From: Bradyrhizobium sp. CCGE-LA001
Lineage (GTDB): Bacteria; Pseudomonadota; Alphaproteobacteria; Rhizobiales; Xanthobacteraceae
Assembly (NCBI RefSeq): GCF_000296215.2
Contig: NZ_CP013949.1
Span: forward strand, 3,279,501-3,343,500
Reading direction: 5' to 3'
DNA length: 64,000 bases
Below, piece by piece: positions 1-9,958 of this stretch. How positions within the stretch are numbered: position 1 is the first letter of the stretch; each line of letters begins with the position of its first letter. The translations under genes were made by a program, and so were the position numbers. The notes under the pieces are model-generated. The model was not told the DNA's origin. It was given only the letters and a program-made list of their open reading frames with translations, and ran no database searches.

Positions 1-1
1 C

Positions 2-3000
2 GTCGATCGCATGGCAGATGCTGATGAGGTTATGCTGTCGTTCGGGGGCGAATGGACGCAGCGCCTGCTGACGGAGGCGCCGTCGGCTTATCGCACCCGG
101 ATCAATGATCTCCTTCTTGCCGGGCTTGCACGTGCCATCTGGCAATGGAGCGGGCAGGACGACGTTCTCGTCGAGCTGGAGGGGCATGGCCGCGAGCTCC
201 TCGACGGCGATCTCGACGTCTCGCGCACGGTCGGTTGGTTCACGACGGCCTTTCCCGTCCGGCTGGCCGGCGGATCGCAAGAGCCCTCACTCTTGATCAA
301 GAGCGTGAAGGAAGAGCTTCGCGGCATTCCCGGCCGCGGACTGGGTTATGGCGTCTTGCGGCACCTTGGCTCAGATGAGCAGCGCGTGGCGCTGTCGGCT
401 GTCAGTGAGCCGAAGATCGCCTTGAATTATCTTGGCCAGATCGACGGCAGTGACGAGGCGGCGCTGTTCACGATGGCAGCGGAAAGCGCCGGCCCGTCGC
501 GTGATGCATCGAGCGCGCTACGACGCTGGCTGAGCGTGAACGGCACGGTGCGCGATGGCCGGTTGCGTTTGTCGTTCGGCTTTGGACGCAAGCGCTATCG
601 ACGCGAGACGGTCGAGCGACTGGCCGCGTTGTACGAGGCTGCGTTGCGAGAGCTGGTCGAACACTGCACTGGCGGCGCCTGCGGCCTGACGCCATCGGAT
701 GTCGCGTTGTCCGGGCTGGGCCAGGCCGAGCTCGACCGGCTTGGGCTCGATTGGCGCGAGATCGAGGACATCTATCCTTTGTCGCCGATGCAGCAGGGCA
801 TGTTGTTCCATGCGATGCATGACGGCGAGAACGGGCTCTACGTCAATCAGGTCGCGGCGGAAGTCCGCGGCCTGGACGCCGGAAAGCTGCGCCGTGCCTG
901 GCAGGCGGCCAGCGATCGGCATGCGGTGCTGCGGACCGGATTCGTCTGGCGTGACCTGTCGGGCGCGCCGCAACAGGTCGTCTACCGGCGCGCTGAAGTC
1001 CCCTTTGTCGAGGACGACTGGCGGGCGCGGAGTGCAACGTGGGACCAGACGCAACTGGAGGCAGCGCTGGTCGATGTCTCGCGGCAGGAGCAGGCCACCG
1101 GGTTCGACCTGTCGCGACCGCCCTTGCAGCGGATCCGGCTGATCCGGCTCGGCGACAACAGGCATTGGCTGATCTGGACACACCATCACATCCTGCTCGA
1201 CGGATGGAGCTCGGCGCGGCTGATCGCCGAGGTGATGCAGCATAACGGCGAGGGTCGCCTGCCGGCATTGCGGCACGGCTATCGCGATTACATCGCATGG
1301 CTGAAGGGGCGCGATGGCGACGCATCGGCAGCGTTCTGGCGCAATGCAACGGCAGAACTGGACGAGCCGAGTTTCCTGGCAGACAGCCTGGCCGAACGTG
1401 CGGGCGCAGAAACGTCCGGCCACGGCATGCTCGCGCTCGAGCTGAGCCCTGACCTGACAGCACGGTTGCAGGAATTCGCGGCGCGTGAGCGGATCACGAT
1501 GAACACGCTGGTGCAGGCGGCATGGGCGCAGTTGCTGCGACAGCATACCGGGCAGGGAACGGTTTGCTTCGGTGTCACCGTGGCAGGCAGGCCGCCTGAG
1601 CTCCCCGGCGCCGAAGAGATGGTCGGCCTTTTCATCAATACGTTGCCGGTCATCGATGGTGTCAGCCCACAGCAGACCGTCGGCGCATGGCTGCGCGAGC
1701 TGCAGGACCGTAATCTGGCCTTGCGCGAGTTCGGCGCGACGCCGCTCTATGAGATCCAGCGGCTGGCAGGGCGCCCCGGACGGCCGCTGTTCGACAGCAT
1801 CCTGGTGTTCGAGAATTATCCCGTCGACCGCGCGCTGATCGGACAAAACCGGCAGATCCAGGTTGGCGAAACCCGGATCGTCGAGACCAGCAATTATCCC
1901 TTGTTCGCCAGCATCGGCGTCGATGAGCGCCTGCGCCTCGTCTTCAACTATCAGCGCAGGCACTTCGACGAGGCGCAGGTCGCGCGGCTGCAGCGAATCT
2001 TTGCGCGGCTGATCGAATCACTCTGCATCGATGCCGATCGACCGGTCGGCATGATCGCGGCCCGCGATCCCGCCGATGACGTCCTGCTTGCACGGGCGAA
2101 CGACACGCGCAGGGATGAGCCGCGCAAGGGAATCGTCGCACAGTTCGAGGCGCAGGTCCGGAAGTCACCCGAAGCGATCGCGCTGGTGTTCGGCGAGGTA
2201 GAGCTGAGTTATGCCGCGCTGAATGCACGTGCCAACCGGCTGGCGCGGCGATTGCGTGATCACGGCGTTCGGACCGACGTCGTGGTCGGGCTGGCGCTCG
2301 ACCGCGGCGTCGAGATGCTGGTCGCGCTCTTGGCCGTGTTGAAGGCCGGCGGAGCCTACCTGCCGCTCGATCCGGATTACCCGCCGGAGCGGCTGACGCA
2401 CATGCTGCGCGACAGCGGCGCGGCGCTGGTCCTGACGCAAGAGAGATTGCACGATCAGTTCGCAGGTGTGCTGGCGGAGACTGGGGCCGAGGCCTGGCTG
2501 CTCGACGAACCGGACGCCGAAAGCGGCGAGGCCGGCAATCTCGATGTCGCCGTTCACGGCGAGAGCCTCGCCTATGTGATCTACACCTCGGGCTCGACCG
2601 GCCTGCCTAAGGGCGTGATGGTCCGCCACGACGCCGTGACCAATTTCCTGGCGACCATGGCGGAGCAGCCCGGCATGACCGCCGCCGACCGCGTGCTCGG
2701 GCTGACCTCGCTGTCCTTTGACATCGCGGTGCTAGAGCTATGGCTGCCGCTGACGATTGGCGCCTGCGTGGTGCTCGCGGATCGTGCGGCCGCGCATGAT
2801 CCTGCGCGGCTCAAGGCGATGGTGAAGCGGCATGGCGTGTCACTTATTCAGGCCACGCCATCGACTTGGCGCATGCTGCTTGATCATGAAGGCCGTTCGC
2901 TGCCGGCGAGTTGCCGGGTGCTGTGCGGCGGCGAGGCGCTGCCGCCGGACTTGGCGCGGCGGCTGGTGGCGCAGGCCGGCGAGGTCTGGAACCTGTACGG

Positions 3001-6000
3001 CCCGACCGAGACCACGGTGTGGTCGGCGCGCCATCGGCTCGATGCGATGGACGATCGTCCGCTGCTCGGCGGCCCGATCGGCAACACCACGCTCTATTTC
3101 CTCGACGGTGACCTCAACCTCGCGCCGGTCGGTGTCGCCGGTGAGCTCTATATCGGGGGCGCGGGGCTGGCACGCGGCTATTGGCGGCGCGGCGGCCTGA
3201 CGGCGGAGCGCTTCATCCCTGACCCCTTCGGCCCACCGGGCGCGCGGCTGTATCGCACCGGTGACGTGGTGCGGTGGCGGTTCGAAGGCGTGCTCGACTA
3301 TGTCGGCCGTGCCGACCACCAGGTCAAGATCCGCGGTTTTCGCATCGAGCTCGGCGAGATCGAGGCGCGGCTGCAGGCACAGCAAGGCGTCCGCGCGGCG
3401 GTGGTGGTGGCGCGCGAGGCCGGGGCCGGCCGCCAACTGGTCGGCTATGTCAGCGGCGAAGCGCTGGATGGGGCGGCACTCAAGGTAGCGCTGTCCTCGG
3501 CGCTGCCGGACTACATGGTCCCGGCGCGGATCGTGGTGCTGGAGCGTCTGCCGCTGACGCCGAACGGCAAGATCGACCGCAAGGCGCTGCCGGCGCCGGA
3601 TCAGCTCGCAGCCTCGGTCGAGCACGTTGCGCCGCGCACGCCAACAGAGGCGGCGCTGGCTGCGATCTGGGCCGATCTGCTGCGCCAGGCCAATATCGGT
3701 GTCACCGACAATTTCTTCGAGCTCGGGGGTGACTCCATCATCTCGCTGCAAATGGTGAGCCGCGCGCGGCGCGAAGGCGTGCTCATCGAGCCACGCGATG
3801 TGTTCCGGCATCAGACCATCGAGGCGCTGATTGCGTCCTCGCGCGATGTCGGCCTTATCAACGGCGTCCCGGCATCGGAGCGCGCCTCGCTAGCGGGGCT
3901 GTCGAGCGAACAGCTCGAACGCCTTGGTCTGGACTGGAGCCGCATCGAGGACGTCTATCCGCTATCGCCGATGCAGCAAGGCATGCTGTTTCACAGCCTG
4001 CGCGATGCCGGCAGCGGCGTCTACGTCAACCAGGTCAGTGTCGAAGTCCGGGGCCTCGATCCCGAACGCCTCGGCAGAGCGTGGCGCGAGGTGAGCGCGC
4101 GTCATCAGATGCTTCGGACCGGCTTTCTGTGGCGCGAACTCTCCGGCTCTCCGCTGCAAGTGGTCTATCGCGACGCCATGTTGCCGTTCGCGCAGGACGA
4201 CTGGCGCGGGCAGACGATCGACGACGAACGGATTGCGTCCGCCCTTGCCGATGAGCGCGCCGCCGAGTTCGATCTCCAAACGCCGCCGCTCCAGCGGGTG
4301 CGGCTTCTGCGGCTCCAGGACGACCTGTATCGGCTGATCTGGACCTATCATCACATCCTGATGGACGGTTGGAGTTCGGCGAGGTTGGTCGGAGAAGTCC
4401 TGGAGTGCTATTACGGCGGCACGCCCGCTGCGAATGCGACGCGCTACCGCGACTACATCGCTTGGCTGCTGACGCAGGATGCCAAGGCCGCCGAGGCCTT
4501 CTGGCGCGAGCAGCTCAGGAGATTCGATCAGCCGACGCAGCTCGCCGATGCCTTTGGCGCGCGCCGCCATCAGGCGTCCGGCCACGAACGCTATTACACG
4601 CGTCTCGGAGAGGCCGCGACCGCGGAGCTGAAGGCATTCGCGCGCCGCGAACGGATCACGTTGAACACCATCATCCAGGGCGTGTGGTCGTTGCTGCTGC
4701 AGCGCTATACGGGCCAGAACACCGTGACGTTCGGCGTGACGGTGGCCGGTCGTCCGGCCGGTCTCGGCGGATCGCAGCAGATGCTCGGGCTCTTCATCAA
4801 CACGCTGCCCGTGATCGAAACGCTTCCGACCGAAAGCCCGATCGGAGAATGGTTGCGCGCGCTGCAGGACCGCAATTCAGCGATCCGGGACTACGAGCAC
4901 ACGCCGCTCTATGACATCCAGGGCTGGGCCGGCCGCGCCGGTCAGACCATGTTCGACAGCATCATCGTGTTCGAAAATTATCCGATGGAACGCAGCATGC
5001 ACCGCGGTGCCGCCGCGTTGCAGTTCAGCGGCCTGAAGAATGTCGACGTGACGAACTATCCGATGGACCTGTCGGTGCTGGTCGAAGACACGCTGCAAGT
5101 CGAATACACCTATATGCCGAGCTATTTCACCGCAGCACAGGCGGCGCAGATCAAGGCGCAGTTCGAGCATTTGCTGGTGGCGCTGACGCGGGATGCCACG
5201 GTTCCGCTCGGCAGCATCGATCCCGTCACGGAGCGCGACGCCGCTCTTGCGGATCGCTGCAATGGGCACGCGATGCCAAGCGCCCCGCTGCCGCCGGTGC
5301 ATCAGACGATTAGCAATCATGCGCAGCGTCATCCGGAGCGGACGGCGCTGACCATCGGCAGCTCGGTGCTCTCGTTCGGAGAGCTCGAGAGCAAAGCCAA
5401 TCGTCTCGCTCACCACCTGATCGCCTGCGGGCTCAAACCCGAGCAACGCGTCGGCGTGGTGGTCGAGCGAACCGCAGTCACGATGATTGCGCTGCTGGCC
5501 GTCCTCAAGGCAGGCGGGGCCTACGTTCCGCTCGATCCCGAACTGCCGTCCGAGCGGCACGCTTTCGTCATGCGCGATGCCGCGATCGCGTTCCTGCTGA
5601 CGGGACGGCTCGAAATCGAGGGCAGCCCGGATGGTGTCGAATCCATCTCACTGTGCTCGTTCGATTTCGACACTGGGCCTGACCATCCGCCGCAACCTGA
5701 ACTGCATCCCGAAAATCTTGCGTACCTGATCTACACCTCGGGCTCGACGGGCACACCAAAGGGCGTGGCCGTTGCCCATGGGCCGCTGGCGATGCACTGT
5801 CACGTCACCGGAAGCCTCTACGAGATCGAGGAAAGCTCCTGCGAGCTGCATTTCCTGTCGCTGGCCTTCGACGGCGCCCATGAGCGCTGGCTCACGGTTC
5901 TGTCGCGTGGCGCGCGGCTGTTGATGCGTGATGCCGAATTGTGGACGCCGGAGCAGACGGTCGAAAAGCTGCACGCCCATCGCGTCAGCCATATCGGATT

Positions 6001-7957
6001 GCCGCCGGCCTATCTCCAGCAGGTCGCCGATTGCGTCGAGCAGAACGGCAACCCGCCGCCGGTCAAGCTCTACTCCTTCGGTGGCGAGGCGATGCCGAAG
6101 GCCGGCTTCGACAAGGTCAGGCGCGTTCTCAAGCCGCGCATCCTGATCAATGGTTACGGTCCGACCGAAACCGTGGTCACGCCTTTGGTCTGGAAAGTCG
6201 ACGGGGCAGGCGAATGCGACACGCCCTATGCGCCGATCGGCGTGCCGGTCGGAGATCGCCGCGCCTACATCCTCGATGCCGCGCTCGACGTCATTCCCGC
6301 CGGTGTAGCCGGCGAGCTCTATCTCGGCGGCTTCGGGCTGGCGCGGGGTTATCACGGTAAGGCTGGCATGACCGCGGAGCGGTTCGTGCCTGACCCGTTC
6401 TCGTCGGTGCCGGGATCGCGGCTGTACCGCACCGGCGATCTGGCGCGCTGGCGCCTGGACGGCACCGTCGAATATCTCGGCCGCAGCGATGACCAGGTCA
6501 AGGTCAACGGCTTCCGCATCGAGCTGGGGGAAATCCAGACCTCGCTGCTCCGTCATGAGGCGATCGCACAGGCGGCCGTGGTGGCAGTGCCGAGCGCAGC
6601 CGGAAATCAGCTCATTGCCTATGTCGCTCCGAAGGTGGCAGGCGACGCAGCGGCCGGCGCGGCCGAGGCGCTGGTCGAGCGCTTGACCAGTTTCCTGAAA
6701 CAGATCCTGCCGGCCTATATGGTGCCGGCGCGGATCATGGTGCTCGAGCGGTTGCCGACATTGTCGAGCGGCAAGGTCGATCGGCGTGCATTGCCGGCGC
6801 CCGACGCGTCGCTGCGGAGTTTCGTTCCCCCGCAAGGCCCGGCAGAGATCGCGATGGCGCGCCTGTGGTCCGACATCCTGGACGTGCCGCAGGTCGGCGT
6901 CACCGACAATTTCTTCGAGCTCGGCGGCAATTCGATTCTGTGCCTGAAGGTCGTGGCGCGGGTGCGTCAGGACAAGGCGTTCGGGATCGAGATCAAGTTG
7001 CGTGATCTGCTCCAGAAGCCGACGATCCGCGCCTTGCTCGCCGGCAGCGCCACCGCGGCGCCGGCCGTCGCGCCCGCGCCATCGGCGCTGCTGCCGCTGA
7101 ATGCCGCGGTTCGCGGCGTGAACCCGGTATTCTCTGTACATGGCGGTTTCGGCACGGTCTTCGACTATGGTCCGCTGGCGCGCCGCCTCGAAGGGCGGCG
7201 CCAGGTGATCGGGTTGCAATCGAGAATGCTGGTCGATCCGACGTGGACCGACAGCTCACTCGAAGCCATGGCCGTGGACTATGCAGCCGAGATCAGGCGA
7301 ATACAGCCGCGCGGCCCCTATTACCTGGTCGGCTGGTCCCTGGGAGGGCTGCTGGCCAGTCTCGTCGCGGCCGAGCTCGAACGCGGCGGTGAGCGTGTCG
7401 ATCGTCTTGCGCTGGTCGACAGCTTCGTGCCGCGGCAGCCGGACGGTCTGAACCGGCAGGAGGCGATCTCCCACTGGGCCGATGATCTCGCCGGATTGCT
7501 CTCAGCCGTTCTTCCGAGCACTGCGGCCTCTTGCATCAACGCACCTGTCGAGGCTGCGAAGCGCGCTGGCCTGCCGGAGATGCCGGAGTGCATTCGTGAC
7601 GTGGTCGCGGCCGTCATGGAGCAAGGCGAGAGCGTGAGAGCAGACGAGGCGCGGCTCGGCCCGGAAGACGTGTCCGCCGCCTTCGCGGTCGGACGGCATC
7701 TCAACCGGCTGGCGCAGGAGGCGACGCTGACGCAGGGCCTCGAAGCTACTCCGCTCTGCTGGTGGACGTCGACGCGCCTGGCGCAGCGCGATCGGCTGCA
7801 ATTGCAACTGCCGAAGGCGATCGATCGCGGTGTTGCAGGCGACAACCATTTCACGATCCTGAAGCACGCTGGCCTGCTCGATGAGATCTGCGGCTTGCTC
7901 GCGCCAGCGACGGCATCCACGATCGTGCAGCCTACCGTTCCGGAACCGGCGGAGTGA
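2..7957 (+). CDS. Non-ribosomal peptide synthetase, 3' part (E-C-A-PCP-C-A-PCP-TE), truncated at left edge
   Basis: The frame is open from base 2, so the ATG at 11 is internal. Numbering from that ATG: residues 1-230 are the C-terminal half of an epimerization domain (EGHGRE and RTVGWFT motifs), so the upstream residue is probably D-configured. C domain about 247-680 (HHxxxDG at 392-398); A domain about 700-1210 (YTSGSTG at 858-864); carrier domain with phosphopantetheine Ser1242. Second C (HHxxxDG 1447-1453), second A (YTSGSTG from 1908), carrier Ser2308. Thioesterase GWSLG with Ser2443 and a late His in GDNHF. Reading the ten specificity positions by eye gives DILQLGLVWK for the first A domain, close to the known glycine code, and DGEGSGGVTK for the second, which I do not match with certainty. 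The acidic third position of the second code suits a basic, Orn/Lys-derived residue. The exporter, acetyltransferase and N-monooxygenase nearby indicate a hydroxamate siderophore. Confidence 0.95.
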   Translation, partial: VDRMADADEVMLSFGGEWTQRLLTEAPSAYRTRINDLLLAGLARAIWQWSGQDDVLVELEGHGRELLDGDLDVSRTVGWFTTAFPVRLAGGSQEPSLLIKSVKEELRGIPGRGLGYGVLRHLGSDEQRVALSAVSEPKIALNYLGQIDGSDEAALFTMAAESAGPSRDASSALRRWLSVNGTVRDGRLRLSFGFGRKRYRRETVERLAALYEAALRELVEHCTGGACGLTPSDVALSGLGQAELDRLGLDWREIEDIYPLSPMQQGMLFHAMHDGENGLYVNQVAAEVRGLDAGKLRRAWQAASDRHAVLRTGFVWRDLSGAPQQVVYRRAEVPFVEDDWRARSATWDQTQLEAALVDVSRQEQATGFDLSRPPLQRIRLIRLGDNRHWLIWTHHHILLDGWSSARLIAEVMQHNGEGRLPALRHGYRDYIAWLKGRDGDASAAFWRNATAELDEPSFLADSLAERAGAETSGHGMLALELSPDLTARLQEFAARERITMNTLVQAAWAQLLRQHTGQGTVCFGVTVAGRPPELPGAEEMVGLFINTLPVIDGVSPQQTVGAWLRELQDRNLALREFGATPLYEIQRLAGRPGRPLFDSILVFENYPVDRALIGQNRQIQVGETRIVETSNYPLFASIGVDERLRLVFNYQRRHFDEAQVARLQRIFARLIESLCIDADRPVGMIAARDPADDVLLARANDTRRDEPRKGIVAQFEAQVRKSPEAIALVFGEVELSYAALNARANRLARRLRDHGVRTDVVVGLALDRGVEMLVALLAVLKAGGAYLPLDPDYPPERLTHMLRDSGAALVLTQERLHDQFAGVLAETGAEAWLLDEPDAESGEAGNLDVAVHGESLAYVIYTSGSTGLPKGVMVRHDAVTNFLATMAEQPGMTAADRVLGLTSLSFDIAVLELWLPLTIGACVVLADRAAAHDPARLKAMVKRHGVSLIQATPSTWRMLLDHEGRSLPASCRVLCGGEALPPDLARRLVAQAGEVWNLYGPTETTVWSARHRLDAMDDRPLLGGPIGNTTLYFLDGDLNLAPVGVAGELYIGGAGLARGYWRRGGLTAERFIPDPFGPPGARLYRTGDVVRWRFEGVLDYVGRADHQVKIRGFRIELGEIEARLQAQQGVRAAVVVAREAGAGRQLVGYVSGEALDGAALKVALSSALPDYMVPARIVVLERLPLTPNGKIDRKALPAPDQLAASVEHVAPRTPTEAALAAIWADLLRQANIGVTDNFFELGGDSIISLQMVSRARREGVLIEPRDVFRHQTIEALIASSRDVGLINGVPASERASLAGLSSEQLERLGLDWSRIEDVYPLSPMQQGMLFHSLRDAGSGVYVNQVSVEVRGLDPERLGRAWREVSARHQMLRTGFLWRELSGSPLQVVYRDAMLPFAQDDWRGQTIDDERIASALADERAAEFDLQTPPLQRVRLLRLQDDLYRLIWTYHHILMDGWSSARLVGEVLECYYGGTPAANATRYRDYIAWLLTQDAKAAEAFWREQLRRFDQPTQLADAFGARRHQASGHERYYTRLGEAATAELKAFARRERITLNTIIQGVWSLLLQRYTGQNTVTFGVTVAGRPAGLGGSQQMLGLFINTLPVIETLPTESPIGEWLRALQDRNSAIRDYEHTPLYDIQGWAGRAGQTMFDSIIVFENYPMERSMHRGAAALQFSGLKNVDVTNYPMDLSVLVEDTLQVEYTYMPSYFTAAQAAQIKAQFEHLLVALTRDATVPLGSIDPVTERDAALADRCNGHAMPSAPLPPVHQTISNHAQRHPERTALTIGSSVLSFGELESKANRLAHHLIACGLKPEQRVGVVVERTAVTMIALLAVLKAGGAYVPLDPELPSERHAFVMRDAAIAFLLTGRLEIEGSPDGVESISLCSFDFDTGPDHPPQPELHPENLAYLIYTSGSTGTPKGVAVAHGPLAMHCHVTGSLYEIEESSCELHFLSLAFDGAHERWLTVLSRGARLLMRDAELWTPEQTVEKLHAHRVSHIGLPPAYLQQVADCVEQNGNPPPVKLYSFGGEAMPKAGFDKVRRVLKPRILINGYGPTETVVTPLVWKVDGAGECDTPYAPIGVPVGDRRAYILDAALDVIPAGVAGELYLGGFGLARGYHGKAGMTAERFVPDPFSSVPGSRLYRTGDLARWRLDGTVEYLGRSDDQVKVNGFRIELGEIQTSLLRHEAIAQAAVVAVPSAAGNQLIAYVAPKVAGDAAAGAAEALVERLTSFLKQILPAYMVPARIMVLERLPTLSSGKVDRRALPAPDASLRSFVPPQGPAEIAMARLWSDILDVPQVGVTDNFFELGGNSILCLKVVARVRQDKAFGIEIKLRDLLQKPTIRALLAGSATAAPAVAPAPSALLPLNAAVRGVNPVFSVHGGFGTVFDYGPLARRLEGRRQVIGLQSRMLVDPTWTDSSLEAMAVDYAAEIRRIQPRGPYYLVGWSLGGLLASLVAAELERGGERVDRLALVDSFVPRQPDGLNRQEAISHWADDLAGLLSAVLPSTAASCINAPVEAAKRAGLPEMPECIRDVVAAVMEQGESVRADEARLGPEDVSAAFAVGRHLNRLAQEATLTQGLEATPLCWWTSTRLAQRDRLQLQLPKAIDRGVAGDNHFTILKHAGLLDEICGLLAPATASTIVQPTVPEPAE

Positions 7958-7961
7958 GCCT

Positions 7962-8942
7962 TTGAGTCTTGATCCAGATATCGCAGCGTTGCTCGAGATG
8001 GTGCAGGCCGGCACCGAAAGTGGCGCGCGCATTCCGTTTCCGCAACTGACCGCTGTGCAGGCGCGGGCCGATTTCGATGCATCCTCGCCTCTGCTCGATG
8101 TCGATCCGCCGGCGCTGGGCTACGAGCGGCGTCTGTCGCTGCCGACGCGGGATGGCGTGACGATCGAGGCGCGGCTCTACGCAAGGGCCGCGCCAAACGA
8201 TCGCAATCCGGCTCCGGTCCTCCTCTACATGCACGGCGGCGGCTTCGTCGTCGGCAGCCTCGATTCGCATCAGCCATTGTGCCGCGGTCTCGCCGAGGAC
8301 AGCGGTGCAGCCGTGCTGTCGGTCGGCTACAGGCTCGCACCGGAGCACAAGTTTCCGACGGCCTTCGAGGATGCGGTCGATACGTTGGCCTGGATCGGCC
8401 GCGAAGGCCGGGCGATCGGGCTTGATCCGCGCCGCGTTGCGGTCGGTGGCGATAGCGCCGGCGGGACGCTTGCCGCCGCACTCGCGATCGAGGCGAAGAC
8501 AAACGCGAGCCTTCCGCAGCCGTTGCTCCAGGTTCTCGCCTATCCCGGCCTCAGTTCGCGGCAGACCTCCGCATCCTACGAACGATACGGCACCGGCCAT
8601 CTCCTGGAGCGCAGCACCGTCGATTGGTTCTTCCGGCAATATCTGCGCGATGATGCAGATCGAGACGATTGGCGCTTTGCGCCGCTTGCAGCGGACGATT
8701 TGTCCGGCCTCGCTCCCGCATTCATCGTGCTCGCCGAGTTCGATCCCCTGGTGGATGAGGGGCGCGACTATGCGGCGCGGTTAGGCGCGGCCGGCGTGCC
8801 CGTCGATCTGCAGGTTTATCCCGGCATGATCCATGAATTCCTGCGCATGGGAAATGTGGTGGCCGATGCCTTGCAGGCGAGGGCGGCGATCGGGCGGGTG
8901 CTGGCCAAAGCCTTTCTTGCCGCTGACGAAAAGGCGGCGTGA
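7962..8942 (+). CDS. Alpha/beta hydrolase, hormone-sensitive-lipase family esterase
   Basis: 326 residues from a TTG start at 7962, chosen because GGAG (7951-7954) lies 7 bases upstream. An open frame extends further 5' inside the NRPS gene but has no ribosome site. Family marks are the oxyanion motif HGGGF (91-95), nucleophile Ser165 in GDSAG, Asp261 in EFDPLVDEG and His291 in MIHEF, a complete Ser-Asp-His triad. There is no signal peptide, so it acts in the cytoplasm. It follows the NRPS stop by 4 bases and is surely co-transcribed. Inference: it hydrolyses the ferri-siderophore or trims an ester or lactone intermediate. A general carboxylesterase role cannot be excluded. Confidence 0.88.
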   Translation: MSLDPDIAALLEMVQAGTESGARIPFPQLTAVQARADFDASSPLLDVDPPALGYERRLSLPTRDGVTIEARLYARAAPNDRNPAPVLLYMHGGGFVVGSLDSHQPLCRGLAEDSGAAVLSVGYRLAPEHKFPTAFEDAVDTLAWIGREGRAIGLDPRRVAVGGDSAGGTLAAALAIEAKTNASLPQPLLQVLAYPGLSSRQTSASYERYGTGHLLERSTVDWFFRQYLRDDADRDDWRFAPLAADDLSGLAPAFIVLAEFDPLVDEGRDYAARLGAAGVPVDLQVYPGMIHEFLRMGNVVADALQARAAIGRVLAKAFLAADEKAA

Positions 8943-8943
8943 T

Positions 8944-9015
8944 ATGGAAATGCGGCGCGAACGAGGGTATGTCATGACTGTTGTCTCTCGCGGCCTCTCT
9001 CCGAGGGGCTCCTGA
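8944..9015 (+). other. Possible 23-codon leader ORF
   Basis: A short frame (ATG at 8944, TGA at 9013) fills most of the 83-base gap between the esterase and the binding-protein gene. It begins 1 base after the esterase stop and its product is rich in Arg and Ser. It may be a translated leader that couples ribosomes to the next start, or chance. I recognise no homolog. Confidence 0.15.
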
Positions 9016-9025
9016 ACCAGATCCC

Positions 9026-9958
9026 ATGAGCATGCTTGTCCCAGACCACAGGCTGTCTCGTCGTGCGCTTCTCGGCGCGGGCGCGACGATCGCAGGCACG
9101 GCCCTTGCGGGCACATGGCCGATGGCATTTGCCCAAACCAGTGGATCCCAATCCGGCCCCCGGATTGCCGCGCTCGGCTGGGCCTGTGCCCAGACGATAC
9201 TGGCGCTGGGCGTTGTGCCCCTGGTGATTCCGGAGATCGAGCGCTATGGCCGGCTCGTCGTCGAGCCGGCTGTCCCGTCCAGCGTGCAGGAGATCGGTCT
9301 GCGCTCGGAGCCAAATCTCGAGCTGCTGCAGAGCTTCGCGCCCGACATCATCATCATCGATCCCAGCATCACGGCCGCCGCTCCCCGCCTCAAGTTGATC
9401 GCGCCGGTCGAGATGTTCACGATCTTCAGACCCGGCGGGCATCCTTTGGACACGGCGCGCCGTTCGACGATGGAGCTTGCGAAGCGCCTCGGAGCGCAGT
9501 CGGCGTGCGAAGCCTATTTCGCGCGCTTCGATGTCGCCATGGCCGGCTACCATGAGCGGCTCCGCGATCGCGGCGGCAAGCCGCTCTACCTCGTCAGCGA
9601 GATCGCGCGCAACCGCGCGCTGGTGTTCGGTCCGAACAGCCTCTATCAGGAGGTGCTCGATCAGTTCGGGTTGAAGAATGCCTGGACCGGGCAGAGCGGC
9701 CCGTGGGGATATACCAGCGTGGGATTGGAGGTGCTCGCCGCGGTGCCGGACGCGCGATTGGTGCTGATGACCTCGCGCGTCGCCGACGTCGAGGCCTTGC
9801 TGAAGGCAAGCCCGGTGCTCCGGACCCTGCCATCCCTTCGGTCGCATCGGCTGACGGTTCTGGACAATCAGTTCTTCTATGGCGGCGTGCCGGCGGCCCA
9901 GCGTTTCGCCCGCCTTCTCGCCGAACGTCTGCCGCGGGAAAGTCATGAGCAAGGTTGA
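9026..9958 (+). CDS. Iron-siderophore ABC transporter periplasmic binding protein (FecB/FhuD-like)
   Basis: 310 residues from the ATG at 9026. An in-frame TTG at 8981 would only add a hydrophilic extension. The N-terminus has a twin-arginine signal (SRRALLG) followed by a hydrophobic stretch ending near AFAQT, so the folded protein is probably exported by Tat. The mature part has the class III binding-protein look: an N lobe with VPLVIPEIERYG, a long helix linker and a C lobe with GYTSVGLEVL. The last 14 bases overlap the permease start, which supports one operon. Role: periplasmic capture of the ferri-siderophore and delivery to the FhuB-like permease. Confidence 0.9.
   Translation: MSMLVPDHRLSRRALLGAGATIAGTALAGTWPMAFAQTSGSQSGPRIAALGWACAQTILALGVVPLVIPEIERYGRLVVEPAVPSSVQEIGLRSEPNLELLQSFAPDIIIIDPSITAAAPRLKLIAPVEMFTIFRPGGHPLDTARRSTMELAKRLGAQSACEAYFARFDVAMAGYHERLRDRGGKPLYLVSEIARNRALVFGPNSLYQEVLDQFGLKNAWTGQSGPWGYTSVGLEVLAAVPDARLVLMTSRVADVEALLKASPVLRTLPSLRSHRLTVLDNQFFYGGVPAAQRFARLLAERLPRESHEQG

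Noticed and set aside
5648..7219. 523-codon minus-strand frame inside the NRPS gene
   Set aside because: Antisense to A and PCP domains, with no motif of its own.
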